From Actinomycetota bacterium (GTDB lineage: Bacteria; Actinomycetota; Actinomycetes; Mycobacteriales; Mycobacteriaceae): 5,896 nucleotides of DNA. Below are positions 1 through 5,896 of this stretch, piece after piece (positions within the stretch are counted from its first letter, which is position 1; every line of letters starts with the position of its first letter). The translations under genes and the position numbers were made by a program. The notes below the pieces were generated by a model. It saw only the letters and a list, made by a program, of their open reading frames with translations. It was not told where the DNA came from and did not search any database. The stretch lies in the NCBI GenBank assembly GCA_005789055.1, contig SYAA01000231.1, positions 1 through 5,896 of the forward strand, written 5' to 3'.

Positions 1-474
1 GGCCGGCCTCGCGCCCGGCGGGACACCGGGCTGGGGACGTGGAATCGCACGCTCGACAGGCTGCACCGAGGAGAACGGGTTGTTGCCCACGCGAGGCGAA
101 CGCGGACCGCCGGGCTTGGGTGCCGCTGGGCCGGGGAGCACGCCGGATTCGGCGACCGGTGGCGTCGGTGCACCGGCGGGCGTAGGCGGAGCCACCGGCG
201 CGGCCGGGATCGGCGCTGCCGGTGTGGCCGCTGGCGGGGCGGGCGGGGGCGCGACCTGAGCTGTGGCCGCCTTGGTCGGCGCGGCCTTTTTCGCGGGCGC
301 AGCAGCGGGCTTTGCCCCGCCGAACGCTTCGCGCAGCCGGCGCGCAACGGGCGCTTCCACTGTCGATGACGCAGATTTGACGAACTCGCCCTGTTCGCTC
401 AGACGAGCGAGGACTTCCTTACTGGTAACACCGAGTTCCTTCGCTAACTCGTGTACGCGGGCCTTGCCTGCCAC
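1..474 (-). CDS. infB: Translation initiation factor IF-2, N-terminal part (cut by window edge)
   Basis: This is the first 158 codons of IF-2, the GTPase that brings fMet-tRNA to the 30S subunit and promotes subunit joining in the cytoplasm. Read from a GTG at 474, the protein starts [20 protein letters not shown], a typical actinobacterial IF2_N domain (about residues 2-52, ending in VARRLREAF). A long Ala/Pro/Lys linker follows (about 53-128), then the mycobacterium-like segment [20 protein letters not shown] (131-150). The GTPase G domain and C-terminal domains lie beyond the left edge. The GTG start is chosen because the IF2_N homology begins there and a GGAG ribosome site (480-483) sits 5 nt upstream; no in-frame ATG lies nearby. 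The gene is 74 nt downstream of ylxR on the same strand and is probably co-transcribed with it. The low-complexity linker is normal for this family and no frame break is seen. Confidence 0.95.
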   Translation of the reverse strand, partial: MAGKARVHELAKELGVTSKEVLARLSEQGEFVKSASSTVEAPVARRLREAFGGAKPAAAPAKKAAPTKAATAQVAPPPAPPAATPAAPIPAAPVAPPTPAGAPTPPVAESGVLPGPAAPKPGGPRSPRVGNNPFSSVQPVERAIPRPQPGVPPGARPA

Positions 475-479
475 TACAT

Positions 480-483
480 CTCC
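480..483 (-). promoter_or_regulatory. Ribosome binding site deciding the infB GTG start
   Basis: Reading the minus strand, GGAG lies 5 nt before the GTG at 474. It supports the non-ATG start of infB. The rest of the 74-nt ylxR-infB gap (475-548) contains a possible small hairpin, GAGGCG at 491-496 pairing with CGCCTC at 508-513 around an 11-nt loop. No TANNNT-type -10 is visible in the gap, so infB most likely depends on transcription coming from upstream of ylxR. Confidence 0.6.
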
Positions 484-548
484 ATCTCTAGAGGCGTGGG
501 TGGGCCGCGCCTCGGGTTTAGCTACGACGCATGGTCATCGCCGGGTCT

Positions 549-893
549 TCACGGTGTGCTCATGTCTTTCCGATACCTGTTTCTCTTGCCAGCGAGCATC
601 GCGAAATGCTCGTCCAACGCGGATGTGTCCGGTGAACCGGTGATCCGCAGCGCTCGAACGAAGGCCCGCCGCCGGATCGCTGCCTCGAGGCACCGATCAA
701 CGGGGTGCAACCATGCTCCCCGGCCCGGGCGGGAACCTGCTGTGTCGACGGTGACGGCGGATTGACCGTTTCCCGTCGATACGGCCACCACACGGAGCAG
801 TTCGACAGCCAACTCTCGCTTCCGGCAACCGATACACGTCCGCACCGGACCTCCGGTGGGCGTCTCAGCGGCCGGATTCTCGCGCTGGATCAC
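549..893 (-). CDS. ylxR: YlxR family RNA-binding protein (DUF448)
   Basis: This is a small basic cytoplasmic protein of 114 residues. YlxR proteins are encoded between nusA and infB in many bacteria and bind RNA; in Bacillus subtilis the homologue has been linked to RNase P modulation. Diagnostic motifs are RTCIGCRKR (residues 18-26), the family signature PGRGAWLHP (56-64) and the basic stretch AIRRRAF (72-78). The start is a GTG at 893. There is no strong purine-rich ribosome site before it, which fits a leaderless mRNA from the candidate promoter at 899-926. A GTG or internal start closer to the RTCIGC motif is possible, since residues 1-16 are poorly conserved in type. The C-terminus carries a basic tail (about 101-110, KRNRYRKD) beyond the core fold. 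The gene is followed after 74 nt by infB. Unusually, it is not preceded by nusA but by a divergent P450 gene. Confidence 0.93.
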   Translation of the reverse strand: MIQRENPAAETPTGGPVRTCIGCRKRELAVELLRVVAVSTGNGQSAVTVDTAGSRPGRGAWLHPVDRCLEAAIRRRAFVRALRITGSPDTSALDEHFAMLAGKRNRYRKDMSTP

Positions 894-898
894 GACTT

Positions 899-926
899 AC
901 TCTACCGTCAGTGCAGCTGAAGTCAG
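899..926 (-). promoter_or_regulatory. Candidate promoter for ylxR-infB (possibly leaderless)
   Basis: On the minus strand a -10-like TAGAGT (plus 899-904) ends 5 nt before the ylxR GTG. A -35-like CTGACT (plus 921-926) lies 16 nt further upstream. The -10 keeps the TANNNT pattern favoured by mycobacterial SigA promoters. The spacing would place the transcript start at or within a base or two of the GTG, as in mycobacterial leaderless mRNAs. The promoter is inferred from sequence and position only. It would give ylxR-infB independent transcription now that nusA is separated from it. Confidence 0.4.
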
Positions 927-963
927 AACCGCGCCCATCCGGCGGTGCCCAGGGGCCGTCCGA

Positions 964-998
964 GGACCTGGTTGACCCGGCAGCCAGGGCGGACCTGG
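964..998. repeat. Direct repeat GGACCTGG x2 upstream of the P450
   Basis: GGACCTGG occurs at 964-971 and again at 991-998, 27 bp start to start, inside the 118-bp divergent region. The second copy is part of the perfect inverted repeat at 983-999. The CCTGG of the first copy (967-971) also pairs with CCAGG at 949-953. The arrangement could be tandem binding sites for a regulator, but short GC-rich repeats also arise by chance in this genome type. Confidence 0.35.
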
Positions 999-999
999 C
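983..999. promoter_or_regulatory. Perfect inverted repeat, candidate operator for the P450
   Basis: GCCAGG-N5-CCTGGC forms a perfect 6+6 bp palindrome with a 5-nt spacer, centred about 21 bp before the P450 ATG. Size and position suit a dimeric repressor site such as a TetR or GntR type, but no regulator gene is present in the window. A TTGACC (972-977) could be a P450 -35 element, yet no TANNNT -10 lies at proper spacing (CACGCT at 999-1004 is the nearest and weak). The repeat could instead be a weak 5' hairpin. Confidence 0.35.
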
Positions 1000-1011
1000 A
1001 CGCTGTTCACC

Positions 1012-2289
1012 ATGGCACTTCCTGCGATTGTGCCGATGCCGCCGGTGGCCAGTGGTGTCGGGCTGCCCTGGGATATCGCGGTCGCCGACCCGATTTCCGC
1101 GCTGGCCGCCGCGCGGGCCGAACTCGGTGACACCTTCGTCGTGGACAGCGGCGAGGACCGCTACCTCTTCACCTTCTCGGCACGTGGCGTCGAGTCCTTT
1201 TACGCCTTACCCGAGGAGGTGGCGAGCAAGGGGCTGGCCGATTTCCGGATGCTGCGCCGCAAGCTGCCCGAGGAGATGTTCATGGGCCGCCGCACGTTGC
1301 CGTCGATGTTGTTCCGGCGCGATGACGTCGCCGCCTATCTGGCCAATCTGTCTCGCGCGCTGGACGTAGCCGAGCGCGAGCTCGCAGATCAGGGCAGCAC
1401 CGAGGTGTTCGTGCTGACCCGTCGGCTCGCGCACCGGATGGGTCTGGCGTCCTGGGCCGGACCGGACTGCGCCGAAGGCCCCCGCTTCGAACGCCTCGTG
1501 GCTGCACTGGACGAGCTCGACGGCTCCGAGGCGTTCGTCCACCCCGACGCAATGGCCACGGTGGCCGCGACCGGCAAAGCCGCCGAGCGCGCGGCACTCG
1601 AGGAGATCGTCGAAGTGATCGGCGAGGTGATCGACACCCCGGCCGACAATCCGTTATTCGCCCGCATCGCGAACGAATGGGCCGAATCCCCCCGCGCTGA
1701 ACGCCGCCGGGGCGTGGCGCTCGACGTCGCGCTGATCCATATCGCGTCGATGTCGAATCTGGCGGCCGCACTCGGATGGGTGCTCGTCGACCTGATCGGA
1801 CATCCCGCCGAACGCATCAGGGTGGCGGCCGGCGACGTGGCGCTGGCCGAGCAGTGCGCACTGGAATCAACCCGACTCGCTCAGCGCTCGATCATGCCGC
1901 GCTACGTTCTGGCCGAAATGGAGTTCGCGGTTGAGGACGTGACGTACTCGGTGGCGCCGGGCACCACCATCGCCACGCTGCTGCCGCTGACCAACACCAG
2001 CGCCGGGCCGGGACTGGAGCACTGGGATCCGCGTCGCTGGAACCGGCACCGTCTCGTCGCGCCCGCCGATCTGGCGTCGGTGCAGTTGGTCACCGCGTTC
2101 GGGCACGGCAGACATAGTTGCCCGGCGCAACCGTTCTCGTTGGCCGCAATGGCGATGACCGCACACCGCCTATTCGGCGCCTACGAGCTGACCCCGAATT
2201 GGGAGTCCCAGCCGGTGCCGCTTCCGGTGCAGATCGGGGGCATCGCCCGAGCCGCGGGAGCCACTCCGGTCAGCTACCGCCGTCGCTGA
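1012..2289 (+). CDS. Cytochrome P450, atypical I-helix, inserted between nusA and ylxR
   Basis: This is a complete 425-residue heme-thiolate protein with no signal peptide or membrane anchor, so probably a soluble bacterial P450 acting with ferredoxin/reductase partners encoded elsewhere. Visible motifs are the K-helix ExxR (E285-S-T-R288), a PERF-like segment W338-D-P-R-R-W343, and the heme loop F363-G-H-G-R-H-S-C370, with Cys370 as iron ligand. The residue two after the Cys is Ala rather than the usual Gly. The I-helix (about 238-262) reads ASMSN at 245-249, where most P450s have A/G-G-x-D/E-T; the acid and threonine used for oxygen activation are absent. This recalls the AS-x-x-N pattern of CYP7/CYP8-type enzymes. 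The ATG at 1012 lacks a good ribosome site; ATG 1036 is an alternative. The gene diverges from ylxR and converges on nusA with a 20-bp overlap. Substrate and CYP family are unknown. Two rare TTA leucine codons occur (L66, L215). Confidence 0.9.
   Translation: MALPAIVPMPPVASGVGLPWDIAVADPISALAAARAELGDTFVVDSGEDRYLFTFSARGVESFYALPEEVASKGLADFRMLRRKLPEEMFMGRRTLPSMLFRRDDVAAYLANLSRALDVAERELADQGSTEVFVLTRRLAHRMGLASWAGPDCAEGPRFERLVAALDELDGSEAFVHPDAMATVAATGKAAERAALEEIVEVIGEVIDTPADNPLFARIANEWAESPRAERRRGVALDVALIHIASMSNLAAALGWVLVDLIGHPAERIRVAAGDVALAEQCALESTRLAQRSIMPRYVLAEMEFAVEDVTYSVAPGTTIATLLPLTNTSAGPGLEHWDPRRWNRHRLVAPADLASVQLVTAFGHGRHSCPAQPFSLAAMAMTAHRLFGAYELTPNWESQPVPLPVQIGGIARAAGATPVSYRRR
2270..2289. other. 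Tail-to-tail coding overlap of P450 and nusA
   Basis: The last six sense codons and the stop of the P450 (stop TGA 2287-2289) overlap the last residues and the stop of nusA (minus strand, stop 2272-2270). Both genes therefore use the same 20 bp on opposite strands. The only structure here is a weak hairpin, CCGTC (2280-2284) with GACGG (2288-2292), so there is no convincing terminator and transcripts from both sides are likely to run into each other. Confidence 0.85.
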
Positions 2290-3289
2290 CGGTCGCCTCC
2301 GGCGCCGGGGCGTCACTGCGGATATCGATCCGCCAGCCGGTCAGCCGGGCGGCCAACCGGGCGTTCTGACCCTCCTTGCCGATGGCCAGCGAGAGCTGGA
2401 AATCCGGCACCGTCACCCGGGCGGAACGGGTGGCCGCGTCGACCACCTCGACCGACACCACCTTGGACGGTGACAACGCGTTGCCCACGAACCGGGCCGC
2501 GTCCTCATCAAAGTCGATGATGTCGATCTTCTCCCCGGATAGCTCGCTCATGACGTTGCGCACCCGTTGGCCCATCGGGCCGATACACGCCCCCTTGGCA
2601 TTGAGCCCGGCCACCTTGGATCGCACTGCGATCTTGGAACGGTGCCCGGCCTCGCGGGCCACCGCGACAATCTCCACCGACCCGTCGGCGATCTCGGGAA
2701 CCTCCAGCGAGAACAGCTTGCGCACCAGGTTGGGGTGTGTCCGGGATAGTTCGATACGGGGCTCGCGAGTTCCGCGGGTCACGCCGACGACGTAGCAGCG
2801 CAGCCGCTGACCGTGTTCGTAGCTTTCTCCCGGGACCTGTTCTGCGGCGCGGATCATGCCGTCGGAGCCCTTGGTCTCGCCGCCGATCCGCACCACGATG
2901 TTGCCGCGGGCATTTTCGCGCGCGTCCTTCTGCACCATCCCGGCGACGATGTCACCCTCCCGAGCGGAGAACTCGCCGTAGACCCGTTCGTTCTCGGCAT
3001 CACGGAAACGCTGCAGCATGACCTGGCGAGCAGTGGTCGCCGCGACCCGGCCGAAACCCTCCGGGGTGTCGTCCCATTCCCTGACGACGGCACCGTCGTC
3101 GCCGGTCTCGACGGCGATCACCTGAACCTCACCGCTCTTGCGGTCGATCTCGATCCGGGCGTCGGGCTGATGCCCCTCGGTGTGCCGGTAGGCGGTCAGC
3201 AGCGCCGTTTTGATGGTGTCCAGCAACTCGTCGACCGAGATTCCCCGGTCGACCTCGATCGCGTGCAGTGCGGTGACATCGATGTTCAT
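2270..3289 (-). CDS. nusA: Transcription termination/antitermination factor NusA
   Basis: NusA binds RNA polymerase and nascent RNA and controls pausing, termination and antitermination. The 339-residue protein has the actinobacterial layout. An N-terminal polymerase-binding domain (about 1-105) begins [20 protein letters not shown]. An S1 domain spans about 110-183. KH1 contains IGPMG (236-240), preceded by the family segment [14 protein letters not shown] (211-224), and KH2 contains [14 protein letters not shown] (303-316). There are no C-terminal acidic repeats, as expected outside the proteobacteria. The length is close to M. tuberculosis NusA (about 347). The ATG at 3289 overlaps the rimP stop as ATGA, and a GGAGG (plus 3297-3301) lies 7 nt upstream inside rimP, so translation is probably coupled. 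Its short C-terminus (VSDGGS) lies within the overlap with the convergent P450. Normally ylxR would follow directly; here it does not. Confidence 0.96.
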   Translation of the reverse strand: MNIDVTALHAIEVDRGISVDELLDTIKTALLTAYRHTEGHQPDARIEIDRKSGEVQVIAVETGDDGAVVREWDDTPEGFGRVAATTARQVMLQRFRDAENERVYGEFSAREGDIVAGMVQKDARENARGNIVVRIGGETKGSDGMIRAAEQVPGESYEHGQRLRCYVVGVTRGTREPRIELSRTHPNLVRKLFSLEVPEIADGSVEIVAVAREAGHRSKIAVRSKVAGLNAKGACIGPMGQRVRNVMSELSGEKIDIIDFDEDAARFVGNALSPSKVVSVEVVDAATRSARVTVPDFQLSLAIGKEGQNARLAARLTGWRIDIRSDAPAPEATVSDGGS

Positions 3290-3819
3290 GCCTCGGCCTC
3301 CGTTTCGTGAGTTCCAGCAAGTTCGAGTTCGCGCGCACTGGGCCTGGAGAACTCAACCTCGACAGTGGCTTTCCGGATTTCGGTCAGCGGGATGCGGCGA
3401 ATGGTCCAGTTTCCGGCGGTCCGGACCACCAGATCCACGACACCGCCCTCGGTCGGCCCAAGCCTGCCGGTGACTGCCCGGCCGTCGGCCAGTTCGACCT
3501 CGACCTTGCGACCGCGGGCGCGACGGAAGTGCTTCTCGGCGGTCAGCGGGCGCTCGACGCCGGGCGAGCTGACCTCAAGGTCGTAGGGGGTGTCGCCGGT
3601 GTCGACGGTGTCGAGTGCGTCCGAGGCCGCCCGGGACAATGCCGCGACGGCATCAAGATTCAAGGGGCGCTCTCCGTCGGCGATCACCCGGATTCGGGGC
3701 GGGCGTGTTCCGGTGTCAATCGAGACATCCTCGATCTCGTATCCGGCGCGCAGGAACTCACCACTGAGTAGCTCGATCACCCGCTCTGGCGAGGGCAATC
3801 CCGCGGACCGTTCAGTCAC
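3286..3819 (-). CDS. rimP: Ribosome maturation factor RimP
   Basis: RimP assists late assembly of the 30S ribosomal subunit in the cytoplasm. The 177-residue protein has the two RimP domains. The N-terminal alpha/beta domain (about 11-92) ends in the family signature [14 protein letters not shown] (79-92), and an SH3-like C-terminal domain (about 97-157) contains GRKVEVEL and the conserved type of strand [18 protein letters not shown]. The tail (158-177) is Glu/Ala rich. The start is GTG at 3819, supported by GAGGAG (plus 3826-3831) 6 nt upstream; no in-frame ATG is available. The gene heads the rimP-nusA unit and its stop overlaps the nusA ATG by 4 bp. Upstream, a divergent gene pair starts at 3926. 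Confidence 0.95.
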   Translation of the reverse strand: MTERSAGLPSPERVIELLSGEFLRAGYEIEDVSIDTGTRPPRIRVIADGERPLNLDAVAALSRAASDALDTVDTGDTPYDLEVSSPGVERPLTAEKHFRRARGRKVEVELADGRAVTGRLGPTEGGVVDLVVRTAGNWTIRRIPLTEIRKATVEVEFSRPSARELELAGTHETEAEA

Positions 3820-3893
3820 GACGAGCTCCTCATCTTGAGTTGTGTTGACACCGACGTCTCAGCCCGAGCGACACGGACCCCTCACGATACGCC

Positions 3894-3899
3894 TGCGAT
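3894..3899 (-). promoter_or_regulatory. Candidate -10 element for rimP-nusA
   Basis: On the minus strand TATCGT (plus ACGATA, 3894-3899) is the only TANNNT match in the 106-bp gap between rimP and the divergent lipoprotein gene. It would give a transcript start near 3886 and a 5' leader of about 65 nt ending in the GAGGAG site. No good -35 is seen, which is common in mycobacteria. On the plus strand a consensus TTGACA lies at 3845-3850, but no -10 is spaced correctly after it, so I do not assign a promoter to the lipoprotein gene. Confidence 0.35.
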
Positions 3900-3925
3900 C
3901 CCCACCGTGATGGCAGGATGAACCC

Positions 3926-4474
3926 GTGCCCAGGCCTGATCCCCGCCACGATCTCGGGCGGGGTTCCGGGCCGATGCTCAGTCGGCGCAGCGCGCTCACC
4001 AGCGGCGGTCGCGGCCTGCTGGCGCTGGCGCTGGTCGGTACTGCCACTGCGGCCTGCGGCGCCGGCGCGCCCGACGAGCCCGACCCCCTCGAAGCCGTGC
4101 TGGCCGCGGCGCGCGCCGACAGCGAACTGGCGACAGCGGCGGCCCGCGCAGCCGCTCCGACCATGGTTCCCGCCCTGCTCGTGGTCGCTGCGGAACGCGC
4201 ACGCCACGCGACCGCACTGGTCGAGGAGTTGGCCCGGGCGGCCGGCACACCGACACCGACGTCCGTCGCTGAGACGACCTCAGCGAGCGCGCAGGCCGCG
4301 CCGGAGTCGGCCACTCGTGCCGCCGTGATCAGTGCGCTGCGGAGATCGGCTGACGATGCGGCGAAGCTGGCACCGACGATGTCGGGCTACCGGGCGGGCC
4401 TGCTCGGCTCCATCGCCGCGGCCTGTACGGCATCCGCGACGGTGGCGCTGCAGCCCGGAGGACGACTGCGATGA
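3926..4474 (+). CDS. Probable Tat-exported alanine-rich lipoprotein (Rv2843-like)
   Basis: This encodes a 182-residue Ala-rich protein. A twin-arginine-like n-region (S19-R20-R21-S-A-L) leads into a hydrophobic stretch (about 30-43) and Cys44 in TAAC, a relaxed lipobox, so the mature part is probably lipid-anchored outside the membrane. The remainder (about 53-175) is helical, with ERARHATALVEELARAA (90-106) and a Thr/Pro/Ala-rich loop (107-128). Its helix pattern resembles that of the next gene product, which suggests a diverged ferritin-like bundle that has lost most of its acidic residues. The GTG at 3926 is chosen because AGGA (3915-3918) lies 7 nt upstream and the length fits the M. tuberculosis neighbour Rv2843 (about 181 aa from memory). 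An ATG at 3974 (residue 17) would give a more compact signal peptide and remains possible. The stop overlaps the next start as ATGA. Function is unknown. Confidence 0.8.
   Translation: MPRPDPRHDLGRGSGPMLSRRSALTSGGRGLLALALVGTATAACGAGAPDEPDPLEAVLAAARADSELATAAARAAAPTMVPALLVVAAERARHATALVEELARAAGTPTPTSVAETTSASAQAAPESATRAAVISALRRSADDAAKLAPTMSGYRAGLLGSIAAACTASATVALQPGGRLR
4457..4462 (+). promoter_or_regulatory. Strong ribosome binding site for the ferritin-like gene
   Basis: GGAGGA lies 8 nt before the ATG at 4471, inside the last codons of the lipoprotein gene. Together with the 4-bp ATGA overlap it indicates that the two genes are translated as a coupled pair from one mRNA. Confidence 0.7.
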
Positions 4475-4941
4475 CGACACCCGAGCAACCGGACCCGGAC
4501 CGACCGACGGCCGCCGACCAGGCCGCACTATTCGACGCCATCGGCACCGAGCACGCCGCGATCTACGGATACGGCATGGTCTCGGCGCACAGCCTGCCCA
4601 TTCGCAACGACCTCGTCTCCGCGGTGCTGGCCGAGCACCGCGACCGGCGTGAGGCGGCGGTGGCGATGCTGACCGAACGCTCAGCGAAGGTGCCGTTACC
4701 CGCAGCCGGTTACCGGTTACCGCTCCTGGTGGATTCGCCGACCAACGCCGCCCGGCTCGCGATCCGATTGGAAGAGGACTGCGCGGTGGCCTGGCGGGCG
4801 GTGCTGGAGCAGGCAAGCTCCGAGCAGGACCGCGTATTCGGCCTGACGGCGCTGACCCAGTGCGCGGTGGCCGCCGCACGGTGGCGTCAGGTGTTGGGTG
4901 CCTGGCCGGTGACGACGGCCTTCCCCGGCGGCAGCGAATAG
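4471..4941 (+). CDS. Ferritin-like domain protein (DUF4439 type, Rv2844-like)
   Basis: This is a 156-residue protein without signal peptide or membrane segment, so probably cytoplasmic. It looks like a four-helix ferritin-like bundle: helix A with TEHAAIYGYGMVSAH (26-40), helix B with AVLAEHRDRREAAVAML (51-67), a loop with Leu/Pro-rich YRLPLLVDSP (81-90), helix C with RLAIRLEEDCAVAWRAVLEQA (95-115) and helix D with ALTQCAVAAARWRQVLG (127-143), ending in AFPGG. Glu27-His28, Glu55-His56 and Glu101/Glu102 are at positions where this fold can bind metal, but a full diiron set is not evident. The order and size match the Rv2844 position in M. tuberculosis. It is translationally coupled to the lipoprotein gene upstream and converges on proS across a hairpin. 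The biological role is not known; metal or oxidative-stress handling would be speculation. Confidence 0.82.
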   Translation: MTTPEQPDPDRPTAADQAALFDAIGTEHAAIYGYGMVSAHSLPIRNDLVSAVLAEHRDRREAAVAMLTERSAKVPLPAAGYRLPLLVDSPTNAARLAIRLEEDCAVAWRAVLEQASSEQDRVFGLTALTQCAVAAARWRQVLGAWPVTTAFPGGSE

Positions 4942-4963
4942 CCCGGGCCCACCGCCGACCGTA

Positions 4964-5003
4964 ACGCCAGCGCGACGGTCGCCGCCGAACGTCGCGCTGG
5001 CGT
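4964..5003. terminator. Bidirectional hairpin terminator between the ferritin-like gene and proS
   Basis: ACGCCAGCGCGAC (4964-4976) is perfectly complementary to GTCGCGCTGGCGT (4991-5003). One further G-C pair (4977/4990) gives a 14-bp stem with a 12-nt loop. The hairpin lies in the 73-bp gap between convergent stops and reads as a strong stem on either strand. No T-run follows on either side, so it would be a mycobacterial-style hairpin terminator without a U-tract, or a 3' end stabiliser. Confidence 0.7.
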
Positions 5004-5014
5004 CAGACTCGCGG

Positions 5015-5896
5015 TCAGACGTCGGCCAAGACCGCAGCGACATCGGTGGCCGCAGTGCCGACGGCGACCTCGCGGGCCTCGCCGGTGAAGCGGTTGCGTA
5101 GCTCCACGGTGCCGTCCGCCCAACCCCGGCCCACCACCACGATCCACGGCATGCCGAGCAGTTCGGCGTCCTTGAACTTCACCCCGGGTGAGGCGGTCCG
5201 GTCATCAAGCAGCACCTCGAAACCCTGCCGATCCAGTTCGGCGGCGAGTTCCTCGGCGCCGGCGCGCGCCTCGGAATCTTTGTTGGCGATCACGACGTGC
5301 ACGTCGAACGGCGACACCGCCGACGGCCACCGCAATCCGAGTGCGTCGTGCTGCTGCTCGGCGATCACCGCCACCAGCCGAGACACCCCGATGCCGTAGG
5401 AGCCCATGGTCAACCGCACCGGTTTGCCATCCTCACCGAGAACGTCGACGGTGAACGCGTCGGTGTACTTGCGGCCCAACTGGAAGATGTGGCCGATCTC
5501 GATGCCACGCGCACTCACCAGCGGGCCGGCGCCATCCGGAGACGGGTCGCCGTCGCGCACCTCGGCGGCTTCGATGACGCCGTCCGCGACGAAGTCCCGT
5601 CCGGCCACCAGGCCGACCACATGCCTGCCTGGTTCGTCGGCCCCGGTGATCCACGCCGTGCCGTTGGCGACCCGCGGATCTACCAGATAGCGAACACCGT
5701 TGTCCAGCAATGCCTTCGGGCCGATGTAGCCCTTCGTCAGAAACGGTTTTGTGGCGAAATCAGCGTCGTCGAGCATGGCGTATTCGGCCGGATCGAGTGC
5801 GGCGCCGAGGCGCTTGTCGTCGACCTCGCGGTCACCGGGCAGTCCGATGCCCAGCAGTTCCCACTCGCCGCCGGGTACGCGGACCTTGAGCAGCAC
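5015..5896 (-). CDS. proS: Prolyl-tRNA synthetase, C-terminal half (cut by window edge)
   Basis: ProS charges tRNA-Pro with proline. The 293 codons seen here are the C-terminal half; the M. tuberculosis enzyme is about 582 residues. Fragment residues 1 to about 105 are the end of the YbaK-type editing domain, including [10 protein letters not shown] (21-30), [10 protein letters not shown] (70-79) and the [14 protein letters not shown] type segment (83-96). The class II core resumes with [20 protein letters not shown] (129-148), and motif 3 is [12 protein letters not shown] (163-174). The anticodon-binding domain runs from about 195 to the end and contains [11 protein letters not shown] (197-207) and [20 protein letters not shown] (235-254). 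The presence of the editing insertion marks it as the bacterial type. The stop TGA is at 5017-5015. The N-terminal half and start lie beyond the right edge. The reading frame is intact throughout, and the gene converges on the ferritin-like gene. Confidence 0.97.
   Translation of the reverse strand: MLLKVRVPGGEWELLGIGLPGDREVDDKRLGAALDPAEYAMLDDADFATKPFLTKGYIGPKALLDNGVRYLVDPRVANGTAWITGADEPGRHVVGLVAGRDFVADGVIEAAEVRDGDPSPDGAGPLVSARGIEIGHIFQLGRKYTDAFTVDVLGEDGKPVRLTMGSYGIGVSRLVAVIAEQQHDALGLRWPSAVSPFDVHVVIANKDSEARAGAEELAAELDRQGFEVLLDDRTASPGVKFKDAELLGMPWIVVVGRGWADGTVELRNRFTGEAREVAVGTAATDVAAVLADV

Noticed and set aside
263..643. Plus-strand frame across the infB N-terminus into ylxR
   Set aside because: It crosses the ylxR-infB gap, lies antisense to two conserved genes and has no recognisable features.
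897..1133. Short minus-strand frame ending just before ylxR that might be a leader peptide or remnant of nusA
   Set aside because: The translation shows no similarity to the NusA C-terminus and has no clear ribosome site; the short ACGGTAG match to the nusA end (near 2276-2290) is too small to call a duplication scar.
1280..1817. Minus-strand frames opposite the P450 (for example 1280-1771 and 1389-1817)
   Set aside because: Their composition is low-complexity Arg/Ser/Ala, and the plus-strand P450 with ExxR and the Cys loop explains the coding signal.
2813..3310. Open frame of 165 codons on the plus strand inside nusA, and similarly 3307-3771 inside rimP
   Set aside because: Both are antisense shadows of genes whose protein motifs are unmistakable. 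In GC-rich DNA the complementary frames are often open, and neither shows recognisable motifs or a convincing ribosome site.
3845..3850. Consensus TTGACA on the plus strand before the lipoprotein gene
   Set aside because: No TANNNT hexamer occurs 16-19 nt downstream, so it is not supported as a promoter by itself.
4693..4721. Tandem GGTTACC repeat (4708-4714 and 4715-4721) with a related GTTACC just upstream
   Set aside because: It lies inside the ferritin-like coding region and encodes the Leu/Pro/Tyr loop; the repeat is too short to treat as a separate element.
4280..4879. 199-codon minus-strand frame opposite the lipoprotein and ferritin-like genes
   Set aside because: The translation is Arg/Pro/Ser rich without domain features, typical of GC-rich antisense frames, and conflicts with two coupled genes that have good starts.

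Overview
This window is high-GC actinobacterial chromosome and almost certainly comes from a Mycobacterium (sensu lato, including Mycolicibacterium) species. The order and orientation of infB, ylxR, nusA, rimP, an alanine-rich lipoprotein, a ferritin-like gene and proS match, from memory, the Mycobacterium tuberculosis block Rv2839c to Rv2845c. The encoded proteins also carry family motifs that I recognise directly. The one clear departure is a complete cytochrome P450 gene on the opposite strand, placed between nusA and ylxR.

Layout, left to right. Positions 1-474 (-) hold the N-terminal 158 codons of infB (translation initiation factor IF-2), cut by the window edge. Positions 549-893 (-) are ylxR. 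Positions 894-1011 are a 118-bp divergent regulatory region. Positions 1012-2289 (+) are the P450, whose 3' end overlaps nusA by 20 bp in a tail-to-tail arrangement. Positions 2270-3289 (-) are nusA and 3286-3819 (-) are rimP, joined by a 4-bp ATGA overlap. Positions 3820-3925 are a second divergent region. Positions 3926-4474 (+) encode a probable Tat-exported lipoprotein, and 4471-4941 (+) encode a ferritin-like protein, again coupled by an ATGA overlap. A long GC-rich hairpin at 4964-5003 separates this pair from the convergent 3' half of proS (5015-5896, -), which is cut by the right edge.

The minus-strand genes form the conserved transcription/translation module: RimP matures the 30S subunit, NusA controls elongation, pausing and termination, YlxR is a small RNA-binding protein, IF-2 delivers initiator tRNA, and ProS charges tRNA-Pro. 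In most bacteria rimP-nusA-ylxR-infB is one operon. Here the P450 splits it, so ylxR-infB must be transcribed either from a new promoter in the 894-1011 gap (a candidate is visible, placed so the mRNA could start at the ylxR GTG) or by read-through antisense to the whole P450. The P450 has an intact heme-ligand loop (Cys370) and ExxR motif, but its I-helix lacks the usual acid-alcohol pair and reads ASMSN. That resembles the CYP7/CYP8-type pattern more than ordinary bacterial hydroxylases. No redox partner or pathway gene is visible nearby, so its substrate is unknown. The inserted P450 and its control region are the most interesting part of the window; the rest is ordinary conserved chromosome.
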